64,000 bases of DNA from Sulfurirhabdus autotrophica (GTDB lineage: Bacteria > Pseudomonadota > Gammaproteobacteria > Burkholderiales > SMCO01), in assembly GCF_004346685.1 (NCBI RefSeq), contig NZ_SMCO01000001.1, positions 558,001 through 622,000 on the forward strand, read 5' to 3'. The translations under genes were made by a program, and so were the position numbers. Below are positions 42,207 to 52,258 of this stretch, piece after piece. The notes below the pieces were generated by a model, which was not told the DNA's origin, ran no database searches, and worked only from the letters and a program-made list of their open reading frames with translations. How positions within the stretch are numbered: the stretch's first letter is position 1; the number at the start of each line of letters is the position of its first letter.

Positions 42207-44252
42207 ATGAAACGTGTTATCACCTTCATTATTTTTATTTTTGCGGCAATGCTGACACTTGCCAGCACTCATGCTTCACCCAAAACGGCCACCCCCACCC
42301 AGGAGCCAGTCTGGGTCGTTAATCCAACCCAGCCGGGCCCGGACTTACCCCCTGCAGGCCGCTCATTGTTTGATGAACTTTATTCTCGTGATGGTAAGTA
42401 TCAAATCCCATTTCCATTCTCACGGGTTGTGGCAGAGCTGAGATCCAGGTTGACACCTGAAAATACTGACTCTGTCCGCCAGGTACTTATCCCTTTGGGG
42501 CGTTCCTTGCAGCGAAATGCTGGTGCGCCTGACTTTTTTAAATACCCTCGCCTGGTGGTGGCTGTCGAAGGTGAAACCAGACCTGGCGAGCCTCTGCTAC
42601 GTGACCGCATTTATCTTGGCTATCATGAGAAAGCAGCTGTAATTGAAGCCATTAGCTACAATGAAGATACGGGTCGTTTTGAATACCAGGTGGTGCATAA
42701 TTACCGACAAGATGCTGCACCGCAGGTGATTTATGCCAGACGCAACCTTTGCCTGGCTTGCCATCAAAATGCTTCCCCCCTCTTTGCGCGCCCACTCTGG
42801 AGTGAAACAAATGCCAACGACGCAATACAGCAACGCCTGAGAGCGGAGCACAAAGATTTTTATGGTGCCCCGCTCAATATCGGCGTAGACATTCCCAATG
42901 CGATTGATGACGCCACTGACCGCGCCAACTTGCTGAGTGCTTACCAGCTATTATGGCGTGAAGGATGCGGGGGCAGCAAACCCACTGCAATGCAGTGCCG
43001 TGCCGCTGCGATAAAACTGGCCATACAGTATCGTTTATCCGGGAATATTGGCTTTGATCAGAATAATACTGCATGGCGCGACACTTTGCTGCCCGCGATA
43101 CGCAGCAGCTTTCAGGCGCGCTGGCGGGGTGGGCTGGCTATTCCTGATTCCGACATACCTAACCGTAACCCATTAACAACGGGCATCACACCAGAAAACG
43201 ATCCATTGCGACACCGCGATCCTATCGCTGTGTGGGATAGTGATATTGCAGCAAAAAACCTGGTTTATGGCATAGCCGATATGTTCACTGCACACGAGAT
43301 TACCGCTATTGACCATGCCCTTGCGAACCGCAAATCAAGCACGCACGATATTTCTTCCATGTGTACCGTTGAACAGGGTGCCGCACGCAATACTGAAATC
43401 CGTCTTTCAATAAACTGTCAGCCTGACAATGCCACAGGATTTGGATTACGCGGGCGTGTTTTCATGCGTAATGGACGCCTGACGAGTGGCACATTGGATG
43501 CGTTGGAACTCCCTGGCCAGCCTGCCATGGCTTCCATTCAAATAACCAGCGGCGTAATAACAGCCAAAATATTACGTTTTGTACCAATACGAGATGCCCG
43601 CAACACAAGGGATACTTCAGGGCAGCGTGTCGTGACAATTACCATTCCCGTCAGCCAGACACCCTCTTCTGCCTCATTGCAACTACGCGATGAATTCAAT
43701 GGATTCAACACTGTTATGGATGAGCTTGCTGACAAGCAATCAGAGGCGCTAAATGATGCACCTATCCGCCGTTCAGCAATGATACCTGCGATATTTTCCG
43801 GGTTGGGCATTCCAACCCTTATTGCGTCACCCAAAAAATTTCCCACGCCACAAATAGACCTTGCTCAGGAACTGCCAAAAACTTCCAGCATCGTCACAGC
43901 ATTCCGCACCCAATGCGGCCAGTGTCATAACACCCGCGAGGCATTCCCCCCTAATTTCCTGAATGGCAATGAAGCCCAGGTACAGGCACAAATTTCCCAG
44001 TGTGCTGAGCGCATCTATTATCGGCTGTCCATGTGGAATGTGGACGAAGCGGCCCGAGGACGCACACCCATGCCTCCCACTTCAGCCCTGCAATCCCGTG
44101 GCATTGCCATTGATGAGTGGATAAATGGTAATGCGCTGACTACACTTAGACAACATGCGAGTACGATACTCGGCTCCCGTACTTCAGGGCTATTAAGCCG
44201 TCCTTTCGATTCCCTTGCACCTTGCCCTCCGGCATCTGGAAATAGGCCATGA
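42207..44252 (+). CDS. Exported di-heme cytochrome c-like protein
   Basis: 681 residues with a signal peptide (ITFIIFIFAAMLTLASTHAS). Two c-type heme motifs: CLACH at about residue 184 and CGQCH at about residue 569 (TQCGQCHNTREAFPPNFL). The spacing and the long central region differ from the other cytochromes, so it is a separate subfamily. Its stop overlaps the next gene start (ATGA), so it is co-expressed with the two paralogous di-heme proteins downstream. Likely periplasmic electron transfer or an oxidase; substrate unknown. Confidence 0.82.
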   Translation: MKRVITFIIFIFAAMLTLASTHASPKTATPTQEPVWVVNPTQPGPDLPPAGRSLFDELYSRDGKYQIPFPFSRVVAELRSRLTPENTDSVRQVLIPLGRSLQRNAGAPDFFKYPRLVVAVEGETRPGEPLLRDRIYLGYHEKAAVIEAISYNEDTGRFEYQVVHNYRQDAAPQVIYARRNLCLACHQNASPLFARPLWSETNANDAIQQRLRAEHKDFYGAPLNIGVDIPNAIDDATDRANLLSAYQLLWREGCGGSKPTAMQCRAAAIKLAIQYRLSGNIGFDQNNTAWRDTLLPAIRSSFQARWRGGLAIPDSDIPNRNPLTTGITPENDPLRHRDPIAVWDSDIAAKNLVYGIADMFTAHEITAIDHALANRKSSTHDISSMCTVEQGAARNTEIRLSINCQPDNATGFGLRGRVFMRNGRLTSGTLDALELPGQPAMASIQITSGVITAKILRFVPIRDARNTRDTSGQRVVTITIPVSQTPSSASLQLRDEFNGFNTVMDELADKQSEALNDAPIRRSAMIPAIFSGLGIPTLIASPKKFPTPQIDLAQELPKTSSIVTAFRTQCGQCHNTREAFPPNFLNGNEAQVQAQISQCAERIYYRLSMWNVDEAARGRTPMPPTSALQSRGIAIDEWINGNALTTLRQHASTILGSRTSGLLSRPFDSLAPCPPASGNRP

Positions 44253-45727
44253 CCAAATCAGCATGCACTCTGCGAAAATGTATCTGCACAGGACTAATTA
44301 TTTTAGCCCTATTAAGTCTGTTAATGGCATTGTATTTAGCATGGCGTTTCTCTGGCGATTCCGCCGTTGAATACTCCGATCCGGTCAAGCATTTTCAATA
44401 TGGCTCACTGGGTGGGGAACGCGTATCCGGTTTTCCCTACCGCATATGGAAAGCGTTACCCAAGGTTTGCCCGGATCTGCTTCCTGGTGAAGGATATTCT
44501 TCCCTTGGGCTAGTCTACGAAAAAGGACACGACTTACCCATTGGCTCTTCGCAACGCCAATATCAGGGACTCAATCGGGTATTTCTGAACTGTGCTGCCT
44601 GTCATGTCTCAACTGTCCGGGATACGCCCAGCTCTCCACCGCGCATCATTTCCGGCATGCCGGCCAATACTTTTAACCTCCTCAAATTTGAACAGTTTTT
44701 CTTTCAGTGTGCTGCTGATAAGCGGTTTGCCCGTGAATACATGATTCCTGCCATTGAACAAACTGGCGGGAAACTTGATTTGATAGACAAATATGTAGTC
44801 TATCCACTAGCTACCTTGCTCATGCGCGAGCAATTGTTGATGTTGAAAGACCGCTTTTCATTTAACGAAAAACAGCCTGCCTGGGGTCCAGGCCGAGTCG
44901 ATACCTTTAATTCAGCCAAGGCTGTTTTCAACTGGCCCTGGCACAAAACAAACCCTAAAGAGTTGATCGGCACTGCCGACTTCCCCGCCATATGGAATCA
45001 GGCGAAAAAACGCGGCATGCACCTGCATTGGGATGGCAACAATGACAAAGTAGAAGAGCGTAATCACAGTGCTGCATTTGGTGCTGGCACCACCCCGCCA
45101 ACTTTAGACCGTAACAATCTGAAGCGAGTGGAAAACTATCTGGAAACTGCCACACCACCACCTTGGCCCTACCCTCTGGATAAAAACCTCGCTGCGCGCG
45201 GCAAGGAAATTTATCAGACCCATTGTGCAGATTGCCATGGGGCCAGTGGGAGTGACTTTACCGGAAAATATGTCGGTCAGGTCACACCCATTCAATACAT
45301 CGGTACAGACCGCTGGCGACTCGATTCGTATACGATGGCACTTGCTCAAAACCAAAGTACCCTCTACGCCGGTTATGGCGACGAGCGCTTTAGCCATTTC
45401 CGTAAAACCTGGGGCTATGCCAATGCACCGCTGGACGGTCTCTGGCTACGTGCACCTTATCTTCATAATGGTTCTGTACCAACGCTTGCCGATCTGCTGG
45501 CACCTGTCAGCATGCGCCCCAAAGTATTTTATAGGGGCTACGATGTTTATGACCAGAACAACGTCGGATTTGTCACCACGGTAGAAAAAGAAGGTGATCG
45601 CAAGTTCTTCCGTTTTGACACCAGTCTGCCTGGCAATAGTAACCAGGGACACGAAGGGCCGCGCTATGGCACCACCCTGCCTTCCGCTGACAAACTCGCT
45701 CTTATCGAATATCTGAAAAGCTTTTAG
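44249..45727 (+). CDS. Membrane-anchored di-heme cytochrome, RoxA/di-heme-peroxidase-like (paralogue 1)
   Basis: 492 residues. N-terminal membrane anchor (CTGLIILALLSLLMALYLAW). Heme motifs CAACH near residue 114 and CADCH near 326. The C-terminal loop LWLRAPYLHNGSVPTLADLL and FYRGYDVYDQNNVGFVTT is characteristic of di-heme enzymes related to rubber oxygenase RoxA and MauG/cytochrome c peroxidases. It is closely similar in layout to the next gene. It may oxidise a hydrophobic or surface-bound substrate. The family-level call rests on motifs only. Confidence 0.86.
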   Translation: MTKSACTLRKCICTGLIILALLSLLMALYLAWRFSGDSAVEYSDPVKHFQYGSLGGERVSGFPYRIWKALPKVCPDLLPGEGYSSLGLVYEKGHDLPIGSSQRQYQGLNRVFLNCAACHVSTVRDTPSSPPRIISGMPANTFNLLKFEQFFFQCAADKRFAREYMIPAIEQTGGKLDLIDKYVVYPLATLLMREQLLMLKDRFSFNEKQPAWGPGRVDTFNSAKAVFNWPWHKTNPKELIGTADFPAIWNQAKKRGMHLHWDGNNDKVEERNHSAAFGAGTTPPTLDRNNLKRVENYLETATPPPWPYPLDKNLAARGKEIYQTHCADCHGASGSDFTGKYVGQVTPIQYIGTDRWRLDSYTMALAQNQSTLYAGYGDERFSHFRKTWGYANAPLDGLWLRAPYLHNGSVPTLADLLAPVSMRPKVFYRGYDVYDQNNVGFVTTVEKEGDRKFFRFDTSLPGNSNQGHEGPRYGTTLPSADKLALIEYLKSF

Positions 45728-45736
45728 GAGTAAATT

Positions 45737-47200
45737 ATGGCTTGTTCGACTAAAAAATGCCGCCTGTTATGGTCTATAGGCATAATACTGCTGATTCTGG
45801 GCGCAATTGGTGCCTACGTTGGCTGGTACAAGTTTTTCCGCGAAGAGCCACAGCCGGACTGGGTCACGTCTACACCGGAAATGCGCTTCAAGTATGGTTC
45901 CATTGGTGCAGAAAACGATGCTGGAATTCCCTACTGGATTTTCTATGTACTACCTCGCATGTTTCCTGAGAAACTGCCCGGTCCGGGTGGCTATGCTTCA
46001 CTAGGTGTTCCTTGGGAACAAGGTCAGGAGCTGCCTGTCGGCTTCACCAAAAAGGTCATTGGCTTTCCACGCGTAGGCAACAATTGCGCCGTATGCCATA
46101 CCACCTCGTATCGGTCTACCAAAGATGAATACCCCACATTGGTAACTGCTGGGCCAGCGCACACAACCGACGTTGAAGCATTTTTCCGGTATTTGGTTGA
46201 TTGCGCGCGAGACCCACGTTTTACCCCTGATAACATCATGAACGAGATTAATCTGGTGACCAAACTGGACTGGATAGATAAGCTCGCCTACCGCTTCCTC
46301 ATTATCCCTATCACCAAAAAACGCCTGCTGGAAAGAGAACAGCAGTTCGCCTGGATTTACCGCAAAGATTTCCCCGACTGGGGCCGTGGCAGGGACGATG
46401 CCATGAATCTCACTAAATACTTCATGATTAAAGCAAAAATGGATGACACCTATGGCCCGACAGATATGCCCTCTGTCTGGAACCTGCAAAAGTATCAACC
46501 AGAGAAAGGCATGCGAATGAACCTGGCTGGAGATAGTCACGATGCTTACTCTGTCATCATGGATTCAGCCCTTGGCCTGCTTGGTGCAGCCCCAAAAAAC
46601 AATAATGTATTCCTGAAGCAAGTTGACTGGCTGCACGACTACCTGGGCAAATTACCGCCGCCCAAATACCCTTTCCCAATTAACCAGGAACTGGCTGCAC
46701 AAGGTAAAACCGTATTTGACCAGCAATGCGCTACGTGCCATGCCAGCGCAAAAACCGGCATACCACTTCCACTTGCTGAAATTGGCACTGACAAGGGCCG
46801 ACTGGAATCATGGAATAAAGAAGCGGCTATCAAAGCCAACAAAGTCGTGCAAAAAATGGGACTGAAGCGCAAAGGCCTGGTAGAAGAAACCCTTATTGGA
46901 TACAACGTGCCCTTTCTCGATGGCATCTGGTTAAGAGCACCCTACCTGCATAACGGTTCAATCCCGAACCTGCGCGAATTACTGACAGCGCCCAACGAAC
47001 GAACAGCGATTTTTTACCGTGGATATGACTTATATGACCAAGACAATGTGGGTTTTATCGCACAAGGCGAAGATGCACAACGTACAGGCTCAAAACAGGA
47101 TGCCAGTCAAAGAGGAAACAGTAATCAGGGACATGATTTTGGCACCTCGTTGCCGGAAAATGACAAGAAATCATTGATTGAATACCTTAAAACTTTGTGA
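45737..47200 (+). CDS. Membrane-anchored di-heme cytochrome, RoxA/di-heme-peroxidase-like (paralogue 2)
   Basis: 487 residues, paralogue of the preceding protein. Same N-terminal anchor type (LLWSIGIILLILGAIGAYVG W), heme motifs CAVCH near residue 117 and CATCH near 331, and the loop IWLRAPYLHNGSIPNLRELL with FYRGYDLYDQDNVGFIAQ. Both copies begin with similar segments (F(Q/K)YGS(L/I)G and GYSSLG/GYASLG), so a tandem duplication is clear. AGGAG precedes the ATG. Its stop overlaps the start of the patatin gene (GTGA). Confidence 0.86.
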   Translation: MACSTKKCRLLWSIGIILLILGAIGAYVGWYKFFREEPQPDWVTSTPEMRFKYGSIGAENDAGIPYWIFYVLPRMFPEKLPGPGGYASLGVPWEQGQELPVGFTKKVIGFPRVGNNCAVCHTTSYRSTKDEYPTLVTAGPAHTTDVEAFFRYLVDCARDPRFTPDNIMNEINLVTKLDWIDKLAYRFLIIPITKKRLLEREQQFAWIYRKDFPDWGRGRDDAMNLTKYFMIKAKMDDTYGPTDMPSVWNLQKYQPEKGMRMNLAGDSHDAYSVIMDSALGLLGAAPKNNNVFLKQVDWLHDYLGKLPPPKYPFPINQELAAQGKTVFDQQCATCHASAKTGIPLPLAEIGTDKGRLESWNKEAAIKANKVVQKMGLKRKGLVEETLIGYNVPFLDGIWLRAPYLHNGSIPNLRELLTAPNERTAIFYRGYDLYDQDNVGFIAQGEDAQRTGSKQDASQRGNSNQGHDFGTSLPENDKKSLIEYLKTL

Positions 47201-49980
47201 ATGCATTCAAACATATCGCGATAAATATAAATCCCATGAATACAAATCAAACCGACATTCCCGATAAAGCCATTAATTTTAAAACGGCCCTCAATGCTGA
47301 AAAAGCGCATATAAACTCCCTGCGCAATGAATCTGATGGCAGCTGCAACTTATCACAACAAACTGAATTTATCGGCTTATCTTTATCCGGTGGCGGCATC
47401 AGAAGTGCGACATTCAACCTTGGCATCATCCAATCCCTCGCTAAGCTGGATATGCTAAAACATCTGGATTACCTTTCTACGGTTTCTGGCGGAGGGTACA
47501 TTGGCTCCTGGCTTTCGGCTCTCATCTATCATTCGCCTGAAGGCCTGGCTGGCGCGCAGGAAATACTTAAACCAAAAAACGGATCTGTTGAAGAAGCCCC
47601 TCCAATACGATTCTTGCGACGATACAGCAATTACCTGACTCCCAAGCTGGGGATTTTCTCAGGTGACACGTTGGCTGCAATCGCGACCTATCTACGCAAC
47701 TTTGGCCTGAATCTTATTCCTATCATCTCCCTGGCAGCTGCTTTCATCCTGTTCACTCATTTACTGACAAAAGGGGCCGTGTGGGGCATTCAACTGGAAG
47801 GCATAAAATTGCTTGGTGCATCAATTATTCTGATCATCATCGCTGTAACGCTCTCTGCACGTTCACTCGCGGCAGCATCATGTCCACAGGACGATGCTGC
47901 CGCATCATGTCCGTTGTGGGCCTGGGCCATTCTGATATTTACTCTCGTGGCTTGTCTGCTTAGTTCGTTTGCCATGATGGGAGGAGATCTGGACAACCTG
48001 AACAATTTCGAATGGACTGTGCTGGGCGCTGTTGCTTATGGTTTTGCCTGGGGTGTTGGTTATGTATTCTGGCGTTTTTTTAAAAATAATGCATACAATC
48101 ACTCCACTTTTTCATACCTGATCATTACAAGCTTGCTGACGCTGCTTACCGGGGCCGTAGCTGGATGGTTACTACACAATGTCAGCGATGCAGTAAAGAT
48201 ACTTCATAATTTAAGCGGCAGTTTTCTGGAAAGAGCCTGGTGGGCGGTGACCATATGTATGCCGCTGGTAGCACTCACATTTGCGGCAACTGTCGCCCTG
48301 CATATTGGACTCCTGGCGCGCGCACTCTCGCACGAAGCCCAGGAATGGTGGAGCCGGATAGGTGGAATGATGCTGGGTACAACTGTCGTATGGAGTATTG
48401 CTTTTACCTTAGCCGGTTTGGCACCCGTAGCTGCAATATGGGCCAAAAACTGGACAATAGGGGCAGGAGGATTGTGGGCACTCGCATCAGGATCAGGGGT
48501 ATGGCTAGCCAGAAGCCGCCACGCCAGTGGCAAGAAGAGCAAACGCTGGGCCAGAGTCCTCGCCCGCGCAACACCCTATGTCTTCATTACAGGATTTGCT
48601 GCTGGCGTATCAACCATTACATACAGCATACTTTCCAAAAATTTTTGCGATTACTGCTTACCTGAAAGCATTACCAGTCAAAAATTCGCTACCATTGCTC
48701 AAAAAGTTTTTCTGAACATGCATCAATTTCAACCGGATATACTTATCGCGGCTTTTGCCTGTTGTATTGGCGTCTTTACCCTTGCGGGATGGCGCTTCGA
48801 TATAAATTTATTTTCCATTCACCATTTCTACCGCAACCGTTTGGTACGTGCTTATTTAGGTGCCGCGCGTTTCCCGGATAGAAAAACCCACCCTTTTACA
48901 GGTTTTTCACCCGATGACGATGTACGCATGTGTTGCCTGAGAAACCAGTTGCCTTACCATATTATTAATACAGCACTCAATATATCAGGCGGCGAAGAAT
49001 TGGCATGGCAAGCCAGGCGTGCGGCTTCGTTCACGTTTACCCCACTCTATTCCGGATTTGAATACCGCAGCACACGCTCTAAAACAGGTGGATCAGAAGA
49101 TCAGTCAACCCTTGGTGGGTTTCGTCCGACAGAAATATGTAGAAGCAGATGGGGTATCCATCTGGGCACGGCCATGAGTATCTCCGGCGCCGCAGCAAGC
49201 CCGTTATCGGGTTACCATACCGAACCGGCACTGGCAGCTTTGATGACCATTTTCAACGTCCGACTGGGACAATGGATTGGCAACCCAACTGACAAAAATG
49301 CCTGGAAATACGCCAGCCCTGGTTTCGGTGGATGGTATTTACTCAAAGAATTATCTGCAACAACCGATGCCCACACAAAATACCTTTATCTGTCTGATGG
49401 TGGTCATTTCGAAAATCTGGGTATTTATGAGTTGGTACGCAGACATTGCAAATTGATCATTTCAGTAGATGCCGGATGCGACCCAAAATACACATTTGAT
49501 GACCTGGCTAACGCCATTCGCAAATGCTATATCGATATGGGAACTGTCATAGACATCAACGTTGATGAACTCCGTGCAAAAAACAAACATTGCAAAGCGC
49601 ATTATGCAGCTGGAGTCATCCAATACAACAAAGATGAACAAGGCGTGCTGCTCTACATTAAAGCTTCACTGACCGGTGAAGAGGACCCCGATATACTCAA
49701 TTATGCCAAAAACCATCCTGATTTCCCCCACGACACCACTGCTGACCAGAACTTTGATGAAGATCAGTTTGAAAGTTATCGCAAACTGGGTGAACATGTT
49801 GGAAGCGAATTATTTTCCTGCATCAAAAAGGCTGCAGAAAGCAATGTTGAACAAGGGAGTGATCATGCGAAATTTATTTCAGCAGTCACCACTATGAAAA
49901 AGGAGTCCTTGGCAAAAACACAATCAAAAAATACCATATCCAACTTTACTAGCCCACCACTTAATAATGGGGCCAAGTAA
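47197..49980 (+). CDS. Large membrane-embedded patatin-like phospholipase
   Basis: 927 residues. The N-terminal patatin half has the oxyanion segment GLSLSGGGIRSATFNLGIIQ and the nucleophile elbow STVSGGGYIGSWL. After an insert of about seven transmembrane helices (residues about 165-560) the catalytic half returns with LYLSDGGHFENLGIYELVRR, giving the Ser-Asp dyad (Ser in TVSGG, Asp in SDGGH). The GTG start overlaps the upstream cytochrome stop; an ATG at 47236 is an alternative, and neither has a clear ribosome site. Predicted lipid acyl hydrolase in the inner membrane, co-expressed with the di-heme enzymes. Carries a small internal duplication near 47880 (ASCPQDDAAASCPLW). Confidence 0.85.
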   Translation: MNAFKHIAININPMNTNQTDIPDKAINFKTALNAEKAHINSLRNESDGSCNLSQQTEFIGLSLSGGGIRSATFNLGIIQSLAKLDMLKHLDYLSTVSGGGYIGSWLSALIYHSPEGLAGAQEILKPKNGSVEEAPPIRFLRRYSNYLTPKLGIFSGDTLAAIATYLRNFGLNLIPIISLAAAFILFTHLLTKGAVWGIQLEGIKLLGASIILIIIAVTLSARSLAAASCPQDDAAASCPLWAWAILIFTLVACLLSSFAMMGGDLDNLNNFEWTVLGAVAYGFAWGVGYVFWRFFKNNAYNHSTFSYLIITSLLTLLTGAVAGWLLHNVSDAVKILHNLSGSFLERAWWAVTICMPLVALTFAATVALHIGLLARALSHEAQEWWSRIGGMMLGTTVVWSIAFTLAGLAPVAAIWAKNWTIGAGGLWALASGSGVWLARSRHASGKKSKRWARVLARATPYVFITGFAAGVSTITYSILSKNFCDYCLPESITSQKFATIAQKVFLNMHQFQPDILIAAFACCIGVFTLAGWRFDINLFSIHHFYRNRLVRAYLGAARFPDRKTHPFTGFSPDDDVRMCCLRNQLPYHIINTALNISGGEELAWQARRAASFTFTPLYSGFEYRSTRSKTGGSEDQSTLGGFRPTEICRSRWGIHLGTAMSISGAAASPLSGYHTEPALAALMTIFNVRLGQWIGNPTDKNAWKYASPGFGGWYLLKELSATTDAHTKYLYLSDGGHFENLGIYELVRRHCKLIISVDAGCDPKYTFDDLANAIRKCYIDMGTVIDINVDELRAKNKHCKAHYAAGVIQYNKDEQGVLLYIKASLTGEEDPDILNYAKNHPDFPHDTTADQNFDEDQFESYRKLGEHVGSELFSCIKKAAESNVEQGSDHAKFISAVTTMKKESLAKTQSKNTISNFTSPPLNNGAK

Positions 49981-49991
49981 TAATCGAATTT

Positions 49992-50438
49992 TCAATCATC
50001 GGAGTAGACTACATTTCCGCCAATGACACTACCAACGACCGCCCCAATCGCTGTTGCTGCAACTCTGCCGTTTCCCCGGCCCACCTGATTGCCAATTACG
50101 CCACCGGCAATCGCGCCAAGTGTCTGCCCAACCAGTCGATCCGATCTTCTACCTGAATAATACGCAGGGCGTTCATAATAACGTGGCTCAGCTTCATAGT
50201 AGCGAGGCTCGGCTTCATAGTAGACAGGACGATCCCGGTACACAGTACGCTCACGATACACTACAGGTGGTGCCTGATAGATAACCCGAGGTTCCACATA
50301 CACTCGTTGCACTTCAACGCGCTCTGCCCTGCGGTGATGATGTTCCCAGTGCTCGTCTTCATCTCTATCATCGTGAGCAAAAGCATTGGCACTAAAAATA
50401 GCTGTGAGAATTAATCCTGGAATCAAAAATTTGTTCAT
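49992..50438 (-). CDS. Glycine-zipper 2TM protein with Tyr/Arg-rich linker
   Basis: 148 residues with a signal peptide (LIPGLILTAIFSANAFAHDD). A charged and tyrosine-rich linker containing repeats (YYEAEPRYYEAEPRYYERP) leads to a glycine-zipper pair (LVGQTLGAIAGGVIGNQVG and VAATAIGAVVGSVIGGNVVY). Envelope stress proteins of this type are common in proteobacteria. It is encoded opposite the patatin, only 12 nt after its stop, so the two converge. Confidence 0.85.
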   Translation of the reverse strand: MNKFLIPGLILTAIFSANAFAHDDRDEDEHWEHHHRRAERVEVQRVYVEPRVIYQAPPVVYRERTVYRDRPVYYEAEPRYYEAEPRYYERPAYYSGRRSDRLVGQTLGAIAGGVIGNQVGRGNGRVAATAIGAVVGSVIGGNVVYSDD

Positions 50439-50703
50439 ACTCTACTCCGGTATTAAATATATGTGGTTTTCCAGAATAACGCTCATGAACGAATTTCGTG
50501 TACCTGAAAATAATTAAATCTTTGTAAGAATTAATTGAGCCACAAATGTAGCATCCAACCCTAAAGCCCCGATTTATCCCTATAGCTGGAAAATTGATTG
50601 CCAATCTAAATTTATGTTATATAAATAAAACTGTAGATGATGAATGTTTTGAGCTATTTCTTTACTCTACTCTTTAGGAACAAGATAACTAAAAGGATAA
50701 AAC

Positions 50704-52200
50704 ATGTGTATTGAAAATTCCCGTGTTCATAGGCTGCGTCGATGGAATTGGGATGGTGAGCGAATCATTCATGAATCCATTGTTCCCTCTTCACGGCCTG
50801 TCGTAGGGCAACTAACGGGGGGATATGACATCGATGTACGGGAATTTCTGGTAAGCGAAAAAAACGCTACCATGCATCGGACGTTAGAAAAAGATGTTAA
50901 AAAATTCATATCAAAACTGGAGGGTGCAACCTGGGAACTATTTAGCTCGCGCGAATCCGGATCATTCGATATGCGAGCCAATGTCATTACACAGTTTGTC
51001 TCTGAGAAAATCAAATACCGGGTGACAACAGGGCTTGACCCATGGCAATTTCCAGATGAAACACTAAAACTGCGCTCCGGCGATTGCGAAGACCGCGCAC
51101 TTCTGATCGCTTCGCTATTGCTTGCCAGCGGTATTAGTTCATTCAATGTGCGGGTTGCACTGGGTACCTTCCGCGCATGGTTTGGGAAAAAACATGAAGA
51201 TTTCGATCATGTCTGGGTAATGTATAAAGATGAAGCGGGAAAATGGCAAGTAATTGAACCCGCTGCGCATACCACTTTTTCAGAAAAACCTGCTAAAAAT
51301 ACCAGAATGCCCGACACTGCAGAATATATACCCTATTTCATCTTTAATGATGTGCATTTATGGACAATGCAGAATTCCGCTTTGTATGAGGGGAAAGGCG
51401 CCATAAAGTTGAAGCGAAACTGGTCGAAACTCAATCCGAAATTTGCTGGATGGGTGCACAAAACCATACTCAATGAGGCACTCACCCCAGACATTTGTCC
51501 TGACTGGGTGTTAAAAGCCTTAAACCGCCACTTTACGAGCTTTCTCTGGAAAAGAAGCCTGACTGTAGATGACGTAGATTTACCAGGGAGTTATGATCCC
51601 AAAGATCACTTTGATAATGGCTATATTGAAGAAGGCTGGAAGAAAGTGTCTGACCGCTTGAGTCAATTTCAAAAGGGAAGCATACAAAATCTGGATTTAT
51701 TTCACCAGGCAGCCCATGGTATTGGCGATTTTTATGCACACAGCAGTTATGGGGAATTCGGTGCTATACAAAATGGCAAACTGGCCTTGTATAATTCAGA
51801 CAATCCCTCGTCAACACTCCCACAACCACCAGATTATGAAGCAGGCTCCGGATTTAATATTGCTTCGGGCAAATTTTCTACTAATACCGCACTATGGAAA
51901 GGAAATGCACAAGCTGCATCCGCCTTATGGAAAGGGAAACTCATATCTGGCCGCTATGCACAAAAAATGGACTCACACGGAATAACTGAAGCAATCACCT
52001 TTATTCCGGCATCTTTAACAAAAGACAAAAATTTTGCTTTACGAGGATCATTACCCCATCACAACGAAATTGCAGTTGATGAAGATACGGGCAGCAATAC
52101 GCTCTATGCTGCCAGCAAATTTGCCGCCCAGTATAAACTTAGAAAAGACGCCGCTGTGCGACATATTCGCAAGGCGTTTATTGAAAACTGGAAACCTTGA
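50704..52200 (+). CDS. Transglutaminase-like / Het-C-like fusion protein (putative effector)
   Basis: 498 residues. The first half carries a transglutaminase-type cysteine triad: SGDCEDRALLIASLL (Cys near residue 127), EDFDHVWVMY (His near 168) and VIEPAAHTTF (acid). The second half contains LFHQAAHGIGDFYAHSSYGE F near residues 331-352, the H-x3-H...D-x2-AHS pattern of Het-C and zinc phospholipase C-like domains. No signal peptide or membrane helix. AAGGA precedes the ATG. The gpV/VgrG-like spike gene starts 58 nt after its stop, suggesting the fusion is a toxin carried by that spike. This role is inference. Confidence 0.7.
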   Translation: MCIENSRVHRLRRWNWDGERIIHESIVPSSRPVVGQLTGGYDIDVREFLVSEKNATMHRTLEKDVKKFISKLEGATWELFSSRESGSFDMRANVITQFVSEKIKYRVTTGLDPWQFPDETLKLRSGDCEDRALLIASLLLASGISSFNVRVALGTFRAWFGKKHEDFDHVWVMYKDEAGKWQVIEPAAHTTFSEKPAKNTRMPDTAEYIPYFIFNDVHLWTMQNSALYEGKGAIKLKRNWSKLNPKFAGWVHKTILNEALTPDICPDWVLKALNRHFTSFLWKRSLTVDDVDLPGSYDPKDHFDNGYIEEGWKKVSDRLSQFQKGSIQNLDLFHQAAHGIGDFYAHSSYGEFGAIQNGKLALYNSDNPSSTLPQPPDYEAGSGFNIASGKFSTNTALWKGNAQAASALWKGKLISGRYAQKMDSHGITEAITFIPASLTKDKNFALRGSLPHHNEIAVDEDTGSNTLYAASKFAAQYKLRKDAAVRHIRKAFIENWKP

Positions 52201-52258
52201 TCAGCGGGTAGGTTGCAGATATTTTCAACACAAACCCGATTTACCAAGTGGAGGATAC

